Positions 33,885-43,126 of a stretch of DNA of 64,000 nt are shown piece after piece. The notes under the pieces are model-generated. The model did no database searches, was not told where the DNA came from, and saw only the letters and a list, made by a program, of their open reading frames with translations. The stretch comes from Gordonia bronchialis DSM 43247. GTDB lineage: Bacteria > Actinomycetota > Actinomycetes > Mycobacteriales > Mycobacteriaceae. The position numbers were made by a program, and so were the translations under genes. The stretch lies in contig NC_013441.1 of the NCBI RefSeq assembly GCF_000024785.1, positions 930,001 through 994,000 of the forward strand, written 5' to 3'. Each line of letters starts with the position of its first letter. The first letter of the stretch is position 1.

Positions 33885-34978
33885 CGGGGCGCTCCGTCGG
33901 CTCCGGGTGATCCGGTGTCCCCGGCCACCACCGCATCCCAGACATCGATTCCGTCGTCGAGGATGTGGGAGGCGAGGACATCGGCCCAATAGCTCTCGGA
34001 GCCATAGCGATCGCGCCAGGTCCACAGCTCGGTGGTGAATCGCCCGAGTGCGTGCTCGGCGGTGAATCCCATCGCGCCGTGGATCTGATGGCCGATCGCG
34101 GCGATCTCGCGGGCCGACGACGAGGACACGACTTTGGCTGCCGCGACTGCCATCTCGGCCGACGCTGGGGTCATCCCCGCCGATTCGACGACCTCCACCG
34201 CGCAGGACGCCGCGGTGTCGGTCATCGCCACCAGAGCGGCCAGCCGAGCCAGGTGCTGCTGCACGGCCTGGAACCGTGACAGCGGCCGCCCGAACTGTTC
34301 ACGATCACTTGCGTGTTGCACGGTTCGGCCGCGGACAGCTCGGGCCGCCCCCGCCGACGCGACCGCGTACGCGAGCGCACCCCTCCTGGTCAGTTCGTGC
34401 ACATCGACGGTTGACGGGGCGACATGCAGCACCGGGCAGGTGTCGAAGGTGAGGTCTGCCACGCACACTCCCACCAGGTCGGTGCCGGCTTCGGCGGTCA
34501 CCCGGGCATCCCGCAGCGACACCACGACCACGGTCGACGACTCCACGTCGGCGTCGATGAGCACCACGAGGATGCCGGCGACGTCGGCGAACACCACATC
34601 GGCGATCACACCGTCGAGAACCGCACGGCCGCTATCGGTCCGCAGACGACAGCGGTGATCGGCCACCGCTGTCGTCGCCGTGGCCGAGCCGAGGTCGTAG
34701 CCCGTGGTTGCGGCCAACCAGGCGGCGAGGACGGTGTGCTCCACGACGGGCAGCAACGCGCCCTGTTCGGCGGCAGCGGCGACGACGCCGAGTGCGTCGG
34801 CAAGCGATCCGCCCGCGCCGCCGGCGTCCGCCGGCACGCCCACCGCCGTGAAACCCGAGTCGCGCAGCGCATCCCACGCATCGGTGTCGGGGGCGCGCGC
34901 CGGTGTCCGGGTGTCCACGCCGACGCGCTGGATGATGCCTGTGATCGCTTGTCTCAGTTCATCTGTGGAATCACTCAT
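33881..34978 (-). CDS. Acyl-CoA dehydrogenase, small-type subunit
   Basis: 365 residues of the reduced acyl-CoA dehydrogenase type that pairs with a full-length partner: VPADAGGAGGSLADALGVVAAAAE, QHASDREQFGRPLSRFQAVQQHLARLAALVAM and the C-terminal IGHQIHGAMGFTAEHALGRF. The classical EPEAGSD loop is missing, as in FadE28-like subunits. Overlaps both neighbouring genes by 4 bp, so expected to assemble with the product of 34975-36099. Confidence 0.83.
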   Translation of the reverse strand: MSDSTDELRQAITGIIQRVGVDTRTPARAPDTDAWDALRDSGFTAVGVPADAGGAGGSLADALGVVAAAAEQGALLPVVEHTVLAAWLAATTGYDLGSATATTAVADHRCRLRTDSGRAVLDGVIADVVFADVAGILVVLIDADVESSTVVVVSLRDARVTAEAGTDLVGVCVADLTFDTCPVLHVAPSTVDVHELTRRGALAYAVASAGAARAVRGRTVQHASDREQFGRPLSRFQAVQQHLARLAALVAMTDTAASCAVEVVESAGMTPASAEMAVAAAKVVSSSSAREIAAIGHQIHGAMGFTAEHALGRFTTELWTWRDRYGSESYWADVLASHILDDGIDVWDAVVAGDTGSPGADGAPR

Positions 34979-36099
34979 CGGATACCCATTCCGCGGGCGA
35001 CGATGCCGCGCAGGATCTCGTTGGTTCCGCCGCGCAGCGTGAACGCGGGGGTGTGCAGGATGCTCCGGGCGAGCAGTCGGGCAAACGCATCGCCACCGGT
35101 TCTGCGGGCCAGGTACCCACCGGAACTGCGGACGGCTTCCACCACGTCACCCTCGAAGGTGGAACCCACGTCTTTGACCATGGCGGCGAGGATGTCGGGT
35201 TTGCGTCCGGCGGCCAGTTCCCCGGCCACCGCCCACGACATCCGACGCAGCGCCCACGCCCGCGCGGTCAGGGTCCCGAGGGCGACTCGCTGCTCGTCGG
35301 TGGCACCGGTCGAACGCAGCAGATCGGCCCACGCGCGCAGCAGCGGCATCGTCGAGAGATACCGCTCGGGACCCGACCGTTCGAAGGCGAGCTCGCCCAT
35401 GACCTGCGCCCAACCGTTGCCACGTTCACCGAGCAGAGCTTCCGGGCCGACGCGGGAGTCGTGGAAGATGACCTCGTTGAAGTGTTCGGCTCCGTCGATG
35501 CTCTCGATGGGGCGGATCTCGACGTCCGGATTCGGGAGGTCGATGATGAACTGCGACAGACCTTTCTGTCGGTCCTCGGTGGTTCCGTCGGAGCGCGCGA
35601 GGAGGACCATCGCATGCGCCAGGTGCGCGCCGGTGGTCCAGACCTTGGTGCCGCTGATGCGCCACGAGCCGTCGTCGCAGTGGCGGGCACGGGTGCGGAC
35701 CCCGGCGAGATCGGACCCGGCGTCGGGCTCACTCATGCCGATCGCGAAGAACATCTCGCCGGCGGCAATCGGGGGTAGATACCGCTGCTGCTGAGCGGCC
35801 GTGCCGTGCGCGAGAATGCCCGGAGCCATCTGCCGATCCGAGATCCAGTGCGCGGCAACAGGAGCACCGTGCGCGAGTAGCTCCTCGGTCACGACGAACC
35901 GCTCGATCGGGGAGCGGCCGTGGCCACCATGGGACTTCGGCACGGTCATACCGACCCAGCCGCGACGGCCGAGCCGAGCACTGAACGCGGGATCGAAGCC
36001 GGTCATCCAACTGTCGGAGGTCGGCTCGAAGGTCCCGGCGTCGAGTTCCTCGCGCAGGAAGGCCCGAACCTGTGAGCGCAGGCCATAGACTTCGGTCAT
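34975..36099 (-). CDS. Acyl-CoA dehydrogenase, full-length partner subunit
   Basis: 374 residues from ATG 36099 (MTEVYGLRSQ), chosen because it overlaps the hydratase stop (ATGA). Contains FFAIGMSEPDAGSDLAGVRTRA, KVWTTGAHLAHAMVLLARSD and the C-terminal TPAFTLRGGTNEILRGIVARGMG. Probably forms a heteromeric dehydrogenase with the next gene. The two-subunit architecture is typical of dehydrogenases acting on bulky (steroid- or terpenoid-like) acyl-CoAs, though no KstR site controls this operon. Confidence 0.85.
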   Translation of the reverse strand: MTEVYGLRSQVRAFLREELDAGTFEPTSDSWMTGFDPAFSARLGRRGWVGMTVPKSHGGHGRSPIERFVVTEELLAHGAPVAAHWISDRQMAPGILAHGTAAQQQRYLPPIAAGEMFFAIGMSEPDAGSDLAGVRTRARHCDDGSWRISGTKVWTTGAHLAHAMVLLARSDGTTEDRQKGLSQFIIDLPNPDVEIRPIESIDGAEHFNEVIFHDSRVGPEALLGERGNGWAQVMGELAFERSGPERYLSTMPLLRAWADLLRSTGATDEQRVALGTLTARAWALRRMSWAVAGELAAGRKPDILAAMVKDVGSTFEGDVVEAVRSSGGYLARRTGGDAFARLLARSILHTPAFTLRGGTNEILRGIVARGMGIR

Positions 36100-36899
36100 G
36101 ACTTTCCGGGACCGCGAGATGACCAGGAGGACTGTCCTTTCCGCGACATCGACCACATCTGGACGCCGCGCTCGATCTCCAGAGCAGACGACCAGCTCAC
36201 CGCGGGCGGCCCCAACTCCAGCCGGGCACTGTTCATGACGCGACGGGTCAGCTCAGGGTCCTTGGCAGCGGCCGCGGCCAGAGTGGCGATGTAGGAATCC
36301 ATCGCGTCTTCGGCGACCGCGGCATGCGCGAGCCCACGGTCGACGGCCTCCTGACCGGTCAGTGCCTGTCCGCAGGCCGCCATCGCGATGGTGGTTGACC
36401 AGCCCACCGCCTTTCCGAGCAACGAGAGATGGCCGCCGCCGGGATGGATGCTGCGCGCCAGAAAGCCGCTGTCCAGCACGGTGTCCGGGGTGATCACGGT
36501 GATGTCGGCGGCCATCGCGAGGTTGAGGCCGGCGCCCACCGCGCCCCCGACCACCCGGGCGATGGTCGGCACGGGCAGGTTGCCGATGCGGACGAAGACG
36601 CCGTAGACCGCGGACACGCCGGCGACCGCATCGGGGGAGGCCGGATCCGACGACGCGGCGGCCAGCGTGCGCGTGTCGGCGCCGCTACAGAAGTACTCGC
36701 CGTTGGCACGGACGATGACGGCACCGATCTGCCCATCCGACTCGACGCGGTCGCAGAAATCGGTGATCAGCTGCGCCATCTCCAGGGTGATCGCGTTCTT
36801 GCGGCGCGGGTTGTTCAGCGTCAGCGTCGCCACCCCGTCGGTGACATCGGTTAGTACCGGGGGTAGTGCGTCGGATCCGGGATCGTTGTCGTCGCTCAT
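36096..36899 (-). CDS. Enoyl-CoA hydratase/isomerase
   Basis: 267-residue crotonase: LTLNNPRRKNAITLEMAQLI, the oxyanion-hole ANGEYFCSGADTRTL and RVVGGAVGAGLNLAMAADI, and SIHPGGGHLSLLGKAVG. In the last block the usual catalytic glutamates of true hydratases are not obvious (G-G-H where many have E), so isomerase or lyase activity is possible. First gene of the operon running to 31948. Upstream, ATTGGAT...ATCCGAT (36917-36940) could be a regulator site, weak evidence. Confidence 0.84.
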   Translation of the reverse strand: MSDDNDPGSDALPPVLTDVTDGVATLTLNNPRRKNAITLEMAQLITDFCDRVESDGQIGAVIVRANGEYFCSGADTRTLAAASSDPASPDAVAGVSAVYGVFVRIGNLPVPTIARVVGGAVGAGLNLAMAADITVITPDTVLDSGFLARSIHPGGGHLSLLGKAVGWSTTIAMAACGQALTGQEAVDRGLAHAAVAEDAMDSYIATLAAAAAKDPELTRRVMNSARLELGPPAVSWSSALEIERGVQMWSMSRKGQSSWSSRGPGKS

Positions 36900-37040
36900 G
36901 GGGCGAACGGTAGCAGATTGGATACAAAATGAGATCCGATTGTGCGGTCTCAGTCAGCGGTCGTCAGCGCGCGGCCCGAGGGGTCAACTGCTGGGATCGA
37001 GATGCTCGAAGTAGAGACGCGACCGGGCATGTCGCAAATC

Positions 37041-37054
37041 TGCAACATGTTCTA
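37041..37054. promoter_or_regulatory. KstR operator upstream of hsaE
   Basis: TGCAACATGTTCTA is a full match to TnnAACnnGTTnnA, 38 bp before the hsaE start. It is followed at a 17-bp centre spacing by a second, imperfect copy. The 190-bp gap between the enoyl-CoA hydratase gene and hsaE otherwise holds no gene. Confidence 0.87.
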
Positions 37055-37057
37055 AAC

Positions 37058-37071
37058 TAGAACACGTTCAC
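37058..37071. promoter_or_regulatory. Imperfect second KstR site upstream of hsaE
   Basis: TAGAACACGTTCAC keeps the core AACnnGTT and the 5' T but has C in place of the last A. It lies 21 bp before the hsaE start. Probably a weaker companion of the site at 37041, recalling the double operator before kstD. Confidence 0.55.
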
Positions 37072-37091
37072 CTACCGGAAGTGAGGCTCGA

Positions 37092-37880
37092 ATGGCCGTC
37101 GACCAGGCAATACGCGAGCAGATCGCGGCCGACCTGTGGCAGGCGGAGGTGACCGCTGTGGCGATCGATCGGCCGACCGACGCCCACCCGGATGTCGACG
37201 TCGTCGACGCCTACGAAATCGCGCTCATCAACATCCGCAAGCGTCTCGACGCGGGAGCCAAGGTTGCCGGTCACAAGGTGGGCCTGGCGTCGGAGGCGAT
37301 GCAGAAGATGATGAACGTCGACGAGCCGGATTACGGGCACCTGCTCGACGAGATGCAGTACTTCGAGTCGACGCCGATCGACCGGTCGAAACTCTGCTAC
37401 CCACGCGTGGAGGTGGAGGTCGGCTTCATCCTCGGTGCCGACCTCCCCGGCGAGGGCTGCACCAATGAGGACGTCATCGAGGCGGTCGAGTGGGTGGTGC
37501 CCTCGATCGAGCTCATCGACTCGCGGATCAAGGACTGGAAGATCACGCTGTGTGACACCATCGCCGACAACGCGTCGTCGTGCGGCTGGATTCTCGGCGA
37601 GCAGCGGGTGCCGATCTCGGCGATCGACACCGGCGACATCGACGCCACGATCCACCGCAACGGCGAGGTGGTCGCGAAGGGCAATTCGTCTGCGGTGCTG
37701 GGTCATCCGCTGAACGCGGTGAGCTGGCTGGCCCGCAAGGTGGCCGGCTTCGGCGTGCGGCTGCGCAAGGGGGACGTGATCCTGCCGGGCACCGCGACGC
37801 GGGCCATCGACATCGACGCGGGTGATCACTTCGTGGCCGAGTTCGCCGGACTCGGCAGCGTCACACTCGACTTCTATTAG
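37092..37880 (+). CDS. hsaE: HsaE, 2-hydroxyhexa-2,4-dienoate hydratase
   Basis: 262 residues of the 2-keto-4-pentenoate hydratase (MhpD/HpcG) family: [34 protein letters not shown], the metal-binding [14 protein letters not shown] (E-x-E) and [23 protein letters not shown]. It hydrates the dienoate released from cleavage of the steroid A/B-ring fragment. Start ATG 37092 follows GGAAGTGAGG. First gene of hsaE-hsaG-hsaF, as in Rv3536c-Rv3534c, under a KstR operator. Confidence 0.93.
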   Translation: MAVDQAIREQIAADLWQAEVTAVAIDRPTDAHPDVDVVDAYEIALINIRKRLDAGAKVAGHKVGLASEAMQKMMNVDEPDYGHLLDEMQYFESTPIDRSKLCYPRVEVEVGFILGADLPGEGCTNEDVIEAVEWVVPSIELIDSRIKDWKITLCDTIADNASSCGWILGEQRVPISAIDTGDIDATIHRNGEVVAKGNSSAVLGHPLNAVSWLARKVAGFGVRLRKGDVILPGTATRAIDIDAGDHFVAEFAGLGSVTLDFY

Positions 37881-37932
37881 CCGACTTCGATTCGACGACA
37901 ATACTTTTCCCAACAATCAACAGGAGGCGCAG

Positions 37933-38838
37933 GTGGCAGCCAAGCTGACCGCAGCGATCATCGGGTCGGGCAACATCGGCACCGACCTGATGTACAAGCT
38001 CGAACGTTCGGAGGTGATCGAGCCCCGGTGGATGGTGGGCATCGACGCCGACTCCGAAGGGATGAAACGGGCCGCCGATCATGGCCTGATCACGTTGAGC
38101 GGTGGGGCCGACGAACTCCTCGGCTCCAGCGAAAGGCCCGACCTCATCTTCGAGGCGACCTCGGCCTATGTGCACCGCGAGTATGCGCCGAGGTATGCCG
38201 ACGCCGGCATCACTGCCATCGACCTCACCCCCGCCGCGGTCGGTCCGGCGGTGGTGCCACCGGCCAATCTGCGCGAGCATCTCGAGGCGCCGAACACCAA
38301 CATGATCACCTGCGGTGGCCAGGCCACCATCCCGATGGTGCATGCGGTGAGTTCGGTTGTGCCGGTTCCGTATGCGGAGATCGTCGCATCGGTGGCCTCG
38401 GTGTCGGCCGGACCGGGTACCCGCGCCAACATCGACGAGTTCACCGCCACGACGTCGAAGGGCATCGAGACCATCGGCGGTGCGACGCGCGGGAAGGCCA
38501 TTATCATCCTCAACCCGGCCGATCCGCCGATGATCATGCGCGACACCATCTTCTGTGCCATCCCCGACGATGCCGACACCGATGCCATTGCGGAGTCGAT
38601 TCACAAGCGGGAGAAGGAGATCCAGTCCTACGTGCCCGGCTACCGGTTGCTGCAGGACCCGCAGTTCGATCCACCGAGCGTCCTCAACGGCGGTCACGCC
38701 CGGGTGTCGATCTTCGTGGAGGTCGAGGGTGCGGGCGACTTCCTGCCCCCGTACGCCGGCAACCTGGACATCATGACCGCCGCCGCCACCAAGGTCGGCG
38801 AGGAGATCGCGAAGCAGAAGTTGAGAGTTCCGGCATGA
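37933..38838 (+). CDS. hsaG: HsaG, CoA-acylating propanal/acetaldehyde dehydrogenase
   Basis: 301 residues from GTG 37933, preceded by CAGGAGG. NAD-binding [14 protein letters not shown] (7-20), the catalytic cysteine in [15 protein letters not shown] (Cys127) and the C-terminal aldolase-contact region typical of DmpF/BphJ enzymes. It oxidises the propanal channelled from HsaF to propionyl-CoA. Its stop overlaps the hsaF ATG. Confidence 0.93.
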   Translation: MAAKLTAAIIGSGNIGTDLMYKLERSEVIEPRWMVGIDADSEGMKRAADHGLITLSGGADELLGSSERPDLIFEATSAYVHREYAPRYADAGITAIDLTPAAVGPAVVPPANLREHLEAPNTNMITCGGQATIPMVHAVSSVVPVPYAEIVASVASVSAGPGTRANIDEFTATTSKGIETIGGATRGKAIIILNPADPPMIMRDTIFCAIPDDADTDAIAESIHKREKEIQSYVPGYRLLQDPQFDPPSVLNGGHARVSIFVEVEGAGDFLPPYAGNLDIMTAAATKVGEEIAKQKLRVPA

Positions 38839-39911
38839 GCACGGCAGCAATGGATCTGATGGCACACGCCCGCAAGTACTCCGACACGCTCGACATCCGC
38901 ATCACCGACTCGTCGTTGCGCGACGGGAGCCACCACAAGCGCCATCAGTTCACCGAGGACGAGGTGCGCTCGATCGTCGGAGCCCTCGACGAGGCCGGTG
39001 TTCCGGTCATCGAGGTGACCCACGGCGACGGTCTGGGCGGGTCGTCGTTCAACTACGGCTTCTCCAAAACCCCGGAGCAGCAGCTGATCAAGGCCGCCGC
39101 GGAGACGGCGAAGCAGGCGAAGATCGCCTTCCTCATGCTGCCGGGACTTGGCACCAAGGACGACATCCGGGCGGCCCAGGACAACGGTGGCCAGATCTGC
39201 CGGATCGCCACCCATTGCACCGAGGCCGACGTGTCGATCCAGCACTTCGGACTCGCTCGTGACCTGGGACTGGAGACCGTCGGTTTTCTGATGATGAGCC
39301 ACAGCCAGCCACCGGAAGTCCTTGCCGCACAGGCGCGGATCATGGCCGACGCCGGGTGCCAGTGCGTGTACGTGGTCGATTCGGCGGGCGCGCTGGTGCT
39401 CGAGGACGTCACGGTGCGGGTGCAGGCGCTGGTCGCCGAACTCGGCGATGACGCCCAGGTCGGGTTCCACGGGCACGAGAATCTCGATATCGCCGTGGCG
39501 AATTCGATCAACGCGATCCGCGCCGGTGCCCAGCAGATCGACGGCTCGATCCGGCGCTTCGGTGCTGGTGCGGGTAACACACCCACGGAAGCCTTTGTGG
39601 GCGTGTGCGACAAGCTGGGCATCACCACCGGCGTCGACTTCATGAAGATCGCCGACGCCGCGCAGGATGTGGTGCGCCCGGCGATGCCGTCGGAGTGCCT
39701 GGTGGACCGGTCGGCCATGATGATGGGGTATGCCGGCTGCTACAGCTCGTTCCTCAAGCACGCCGAGGGTCACGCCGAACGCTACGGGGTGTCGGCGGCC
39801 GAGATCCTCATCGAGGCCGGCAATCGCAAACTCGTCGGCGGACAAGAAGATCAGCTCATCGACATCGCACTGGAACTGAAGAAGAAGGCCGACGCCAACG
39901 CGGGGGTCTGA
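38835..39911 (+). CDS. hsaF: HsaF, 4-hydroxy-2-oxoacid aldolase
   Basis: 358 residues of the DmpG/BphI family: [16 protein letters not shown] (Arg29, Asp30) and [15 protein letters not shown] (His212, His214) give the Mn-binding and catalytic set. The C-terminal communication domain ([22 protein letters not shown]) contacts HsaG and supports product channelling. Cleaves 4-hydroxy-2-oxohexanoate to pyruvate and propanal. ATGA overlap with hsaG. Confidence 0.94.
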   Translation: MSTAAMDLMAHARKYSDTLDIRITDSSLRDGSHHKRHQFTEDEVRSIVGALDEAGVPVIEVTHGDGLGGSSFNYGFSKTPEQQLIKAAAETAKQAKIAFLMLPGLGTKDDIRAAQDNGGQICRIATHCTEADVSIQHFGLARDLGLETVGFLMMSHSQPPEVLAAQARIMADAGCQCVYVVDSAGALVLEDVTVRVQALVAELGDDAQVGFHGHENLDIAVANSINAIRAGAQQIDGSIRRFGAGAGNTPTEAFVGVCDKLGITTGVDFMKIADAAQDVVRPAMPSECLVDRSAMMMGYAGCYSSFLKHAEGHAERYGVSAAEILIEAGNRKLVGGQEDQLIDIALELKKKADANAGV

Positions 39912-39923
39912 TAGGGAGGTCGA

Positions 39924-41081
39924 ATGTCGACCCGCGATGCCGTCATCGTCGAAGCCGTGCGGACTCCGATCGGAAAGCGCAATGGCTCTCTGGCCGGCGT
40001 TCACGCTGTCGACCTGTCTGCATTGGTGCTTCAGGAACTCTTGCACCGCACGGGGGTCAGGCCCGAGTCCGTTGATGACGTGATGTGGGGCTGCGTAACG
40101 CAGCTCGGTGACCAGTCGAGTAACGTCGCGCGGTTCGCCGTGCTGGCAGCGGGGTGGCCGGAATCGATACCGGGTGTGACGATCAACCGTGCATGCGGGT
40201 CCGGGCAGCAGGCGATCGAGTCCGCAGCGCACGCCGTGATCGCGGGCGCCTATGATATCGCGATCGCGGGCGGGGTCGAGACGATGTCTCGTGTGCCGCT
40301 CGGTGCGACCCGACAGAGCGGTGTTCCCTACGGACAGACGGTTCTCGACAGATATCACGTAGACCGACTCGATCAGGGGCTGGGCGCCGAACTGGTGGCG
40401 GAGAAGTGGGGGCTGTCGCGACGGGTACTTGACGAGTACGCCTCGCGCTCACACGAACTGTCTGCACAGGCGATCGATCGCGGTGACTTCGAGTCGCAGG
40501 TGGTCCCGGTCGACACCGAGTCCGGCGTCTTCGCCGTGGACGAGGGTGTACGCCGGGGTACCACTCCGGAGAAGCTTGCGGGACTCGAGCCGTCGTTTCG
40601 CGAGGATGGAGTGATCCACGCCGGCAATGCATCTCAGATCTCGGATGGTGCGGCGGCCGTGATGATCATGACATCGGAACTCGCGAAACAGCTCGGGCTG
40701 CACCCGATCGTGCGCTTGGTGGCCGGTTCAGTCGTCGGCTCGGACCCCGTGATGATGTTGACGGGCCCGATTCCGGCCACCGCGAAGCTGCTGGAGCGAA
40801 CCGGTCTGTCGATTGCCGATATCGGAGCTGTGGAGATCAACGAGGCGTTCGCGCCGGTGCCACTCGCGTGGCAAGCGGAGTTCGATGCCGATCCGGCCGT
40901 AGTAAATCCACTGGGAGGCGCGATTTCGGTGGGCCATCCACTGGGTGCGTCGGGAGCAATTCTCACCACCAGGCTGATCTACCACATGCGCGATCGCGGC
41001 ATCCGCTATGGCGTGCAAGCGATCTGCGAGGGCGGTGGCACGGCCAACGCCACACTCTATGAACTCGTCGACGTGCCCTGA
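39924..41081 (+). CDS. Acetyl-CoA acetyltransferase (thiolase), FadA5-related
   Basis: 385 residues with a complete thiolase triad: Cys91 (INRACGSGQQA), His338 (SVGHPLGASGA) and Cys368 (AICEGGGTANA); NEAFAPVPLAW is the usual NEAF motif. It follows hsaF by 12 bp with AGGGAGG before ATG 39924, so it should be cotranscribed from the KstR promoter. Thiolysis of steroid side-chain or propionate-derived 3-oxoacyl-CoAs is plausible; fadA5 identity is uncertain because fadA5 is not normally in the hsaEGF operon. Confidence 0.85.
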   Translation: MSTRDAVIVEAVRTPIGKRNGSLAGVHAVDLSALVLQELLHRTGVRPESVDDVMWGCVTQLGDQSSNVARFAVLAAGWPESIPGVTINRACGSGQQAIESAAHAVIAGAYDIAIAGGVETMSRVPLGATRQSGVPYGQTVLDRYHVDRLDQGLGAELVAEKWGLSRRVLDEYASRSHELSAQAIDRGDFESQVVPVDTESGVFAVDEGVRRGTTPEKLAGLEPSFREDGVIHAGNASQISDGAAAVMIMTSELAKQLGLHPIVRLVAGSVVGSDPVMMLTGPIPATAKLLERTGLSIADIGAVEINEAFAPVPLAWQAEFDADPAVVNPLGGAISVGHPLGASGAILTTRLIYHMRDRGIRYGVQAICEGGGTANATLYELVDVP

Positions 41082-42082
41082 CCGGCATCGGCCGCCGGCA
41101 TCGGCGCAACCTCGTCCACGAGGCCCCACCGGAGAGCAGCCTCGGCATCCAGGGTCACACCTGACAGGACAAGATATGCACTACGCCATCGGCCGATTCG
41201 GCGGGTGACGCTATAGGTTCCGCCGGCACCGGGAATCAATCCGATACCCAATTCCGGCAATCCGAACCGGGCATCGGGGTGTGCGACGATGTGCCCGCAG
41301 AAGGCGGCCATTTCCAGACCGCTGCCCAGTACTTGACCGTGCACCCGCGCGCGGAGATGTGTGTCCATACGGAGCCGGAGCGCGTTCAGGGCCAGTGCGG
41401 GACTGTGCCGGGTACGGGCGATGTGCGCGGATGCTGGATCGTCGAACTGCCCGAACTCGGCGAGATCTCCTTCGCTGCAGAATGATTGACCGGATCCGCG
41501 AAGCTCGACCAACCGCACCGCGGGGTCGAGATGTGCGACGGTGAGCGCCTCGAGCAGGCCGACACGCATGGCATCGTTTAACGCGTTGTGGCGGTGTGGC
41601 CTGTTGAAGGTGATGAAGAGGTCATCGCTGTCACGGACGTATGTCAGGGGCTCCTCATCCGATATGGCTGGGCGGGACGGTCCTCGTTCGCAGAGCCAAC
41701 GGGCGAACTCGGGACCCGCTTGCAGTGCCGAATAAGCGAGGGATTCGGTGACGAGTGCGGGGCGGGCGTCTCCGTCGGTGTTAACACTCGCGAGGACGTC
41801 GGTGGTGATTGCGGCGGTGATGGGGTTCCGGGCACAACGTGCCGCAATGGATGACAGGGTGTCCTCCACGGAATCGACACGTACACAACGACGGTCGTCG
41901 GTGTCAAACTCAGTGATCGTGACCGCCGCACACCGAAGCCAATGATCGGAAGTGAGCCTTCCCGGATCGTCGGTGACCGCGATGATCGGCGGTGCGATGG
42001 CTGTTGCGGCCGGCAATTCGAGTTCGGGCGGGCTTCCGGCGTCGACTACTCGCAGCGGCGAGGTGTCCGAGGTGAGCGACAT
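41057..42082 (-). CDS. Crotonase-fold protein with a long N-terminal extension
   Basis: 341 residues. From about 150 a crotonase domain is visible: VRDSDDLFITFNRPHRHNALNDAMRVGL, RGSGQSFCSEGDLAEFG (oxyanion hole), GQVLGSGLEMAAFCGHIVAHPDARFGLPELGIGLIPGAGGTYSV. The E of PELGIGLIPGAGG is present as in active enzymes. Residues 1-150 (PELELPAATAIAPPIIAV...) have no recognised domain and may be a degenerate second crotonase half, as in DpgD/DpgC-type enzymes. The 3' end overlaps the thiolase gene by 25 bp, convergent. Role unknown. Confidence 0.75.
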   Translation of the reverse strand: MSLTSDTSPLRVVDAGSPPELELPAATAIAPPIIAVTDDPGRLTSDHWLRCAAVTITEFDTDDRRCVRVDSVEDTLSSIAARCARNPITAAITTDVLASVNTDGDARPALVTESLAYSALQAGPEFARWLCERGPSRPAISDEEPLTYVRDSDDLFITFNRPHRHNALNDAMRVGLLEALTVAHLDPAVRLVELRGSGQSFCSEGDLAEFGQFDDPASAHIARTRHSPALALNALRLRMDTHLRARVHGQVLGSGLEMAAFCGHIVAHPDARFGLPELGIGLIPGAGGTYSVTRRIGRWRSAYLVLSGVTLDAEAALRWGLVDEVAPMPAADAGQGTSTSS

Positions 42083-42161
42083 CTGTCCTTGATACCGCGA
42101 CTACGGTCCGGTGCGGTAGCGCACTCTGTGATGCTGCCTCGCACCGAAGCTCGGTCAGGCA

Positions 42162-42959
42162 TCACATGCCGTTCGGCGGATGGCCGAGTGCGATCACCGC
42201 GCCAAGCGGGTCGGTGATGACGGCGAGCGTGCCGTACGGCGTGACCTCGCCCGGCATCAACGCGGTGCCGCCGAGTTCCTGGGCATGCTTCACCGAGGCG
42301 TCGACGTCGTCGACGGTGATGTAGACCTGCCAGAATGAGGGCACCTCGGCGGGATGCAGCTTGGCGGCGTCCATGATCCCGCTGTAGGACATGTCGCCGA
42401 TGAACATCTGGCCATAGTGGTCCGGGCCGACGGCGTTGGGGTCGCCACCGGTGCCGACCTCCTCGATGCGTGCGCCGACGACGCCGGCGTAGAAGGCCAC
42501 CGACTTCGCATAGTCCTTGGTGTGTTCCTCGAACCAGTAGGGCGTCCCGTGATCGCCGTGCTCGGTGTATCCCACATGCGTGCCGGGTTGCCAGAAGCCG
42601 ATCACTCCGCCCGCGGGGTCGACGCCGACCAGCATGGTGCCCTCGTCGCCGACGGCCATCGGCGGCACCATGATCGTGCCGCCGGCAGCCTCGACCGCGC
42701 GGGCGGTGGCCTCGGCATCGGTGGTGTGCAGGTAGATCGACCAGACGTCGGCAGGTCCGCCCGCCTCTTGCATGTAGGGGCTCAGGCCGGCCACCCGCTT
42801 CCCGTTCTTCGTGAAGTTCTGATAGCCGCCGAACTCCTCGCGTGGCGGTTCGGTCTCCCAGCCGAAGAGCTCGCCGTAGAAGGCTGCGGACTTGGTCGGG
42901 TCGCTGCTCATCAGGTCGAACCAGATCGGTGCGCCCACCGGGGCGGAGTACTCGGCCAT
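42162..42959 (-). CDS. VOC-family (glyoxalase-like) double-domain protein
   Basis: 265 residues from ATG 42959 (MAEYSAPVGAPIWFDLMSSD), with GAAGGGACACCC upstream; the ORF extension to 42995 is rejected. Two tandem vicinal-oxygen-chelate units: DPTKSAAFYGELFGWETEP with DPAGGVIGFWQPG, and KDYAKSVAFYAGVVGARIEE with DPLGAVIALGHPP. Resembles the hydroxylase-like (27-kDa antigen Cfp30B) proteins of mycobacteria. Substrate unknown. Divergent from a TIGR03086 gene. Confidence 0.83.
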   Translation of the reverse strand: MAEYSAPVGAPIWFDLMSSDPTKSAAFYGELFGWETEPPREEFGGYQNFTKNGKRVAGLSPYMQEAGGPADVWSIYLHTTDAEATARAVEAAGGTIMVPPMAVGDEGTMLVGVDPAGGVIGFWQPGTHVGYTEHGDHGTPYWFEEHTKDYAKSVAFYAGVVGARIEEVGTGGDPNAVGPDHYGQMFIGDMSYSGIMDAAKLHPAEVPSFWQVYITVDDVDASVKHAQELGGTALMPGEVTPYGTLAVITDPLGAVIALGHPPNGM

Positions 42960-43126
42960 CGGGTGTCCCTTCACAAAGAAGTTGGTGATGTACATACCGG
43001 TCGACTCTCAGCGTCGTCGAAACTCATCGCGGCCGAGGCCGAACACCCGGAACACGGCGTCGCCGACGATGAGTTCTGCGGGCGACCCGGGTCAGTCGAT
43101 GTGTACCCACCCGAAAGGACACCCGG

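Noticed and set aside
43021..43075. Inverted repeat AACTCATCG ... CGATGAGTT as a terminator
   Set aside because: Arms are only 9 bases and 37 bp apart, between divergent rather than convergent genes.
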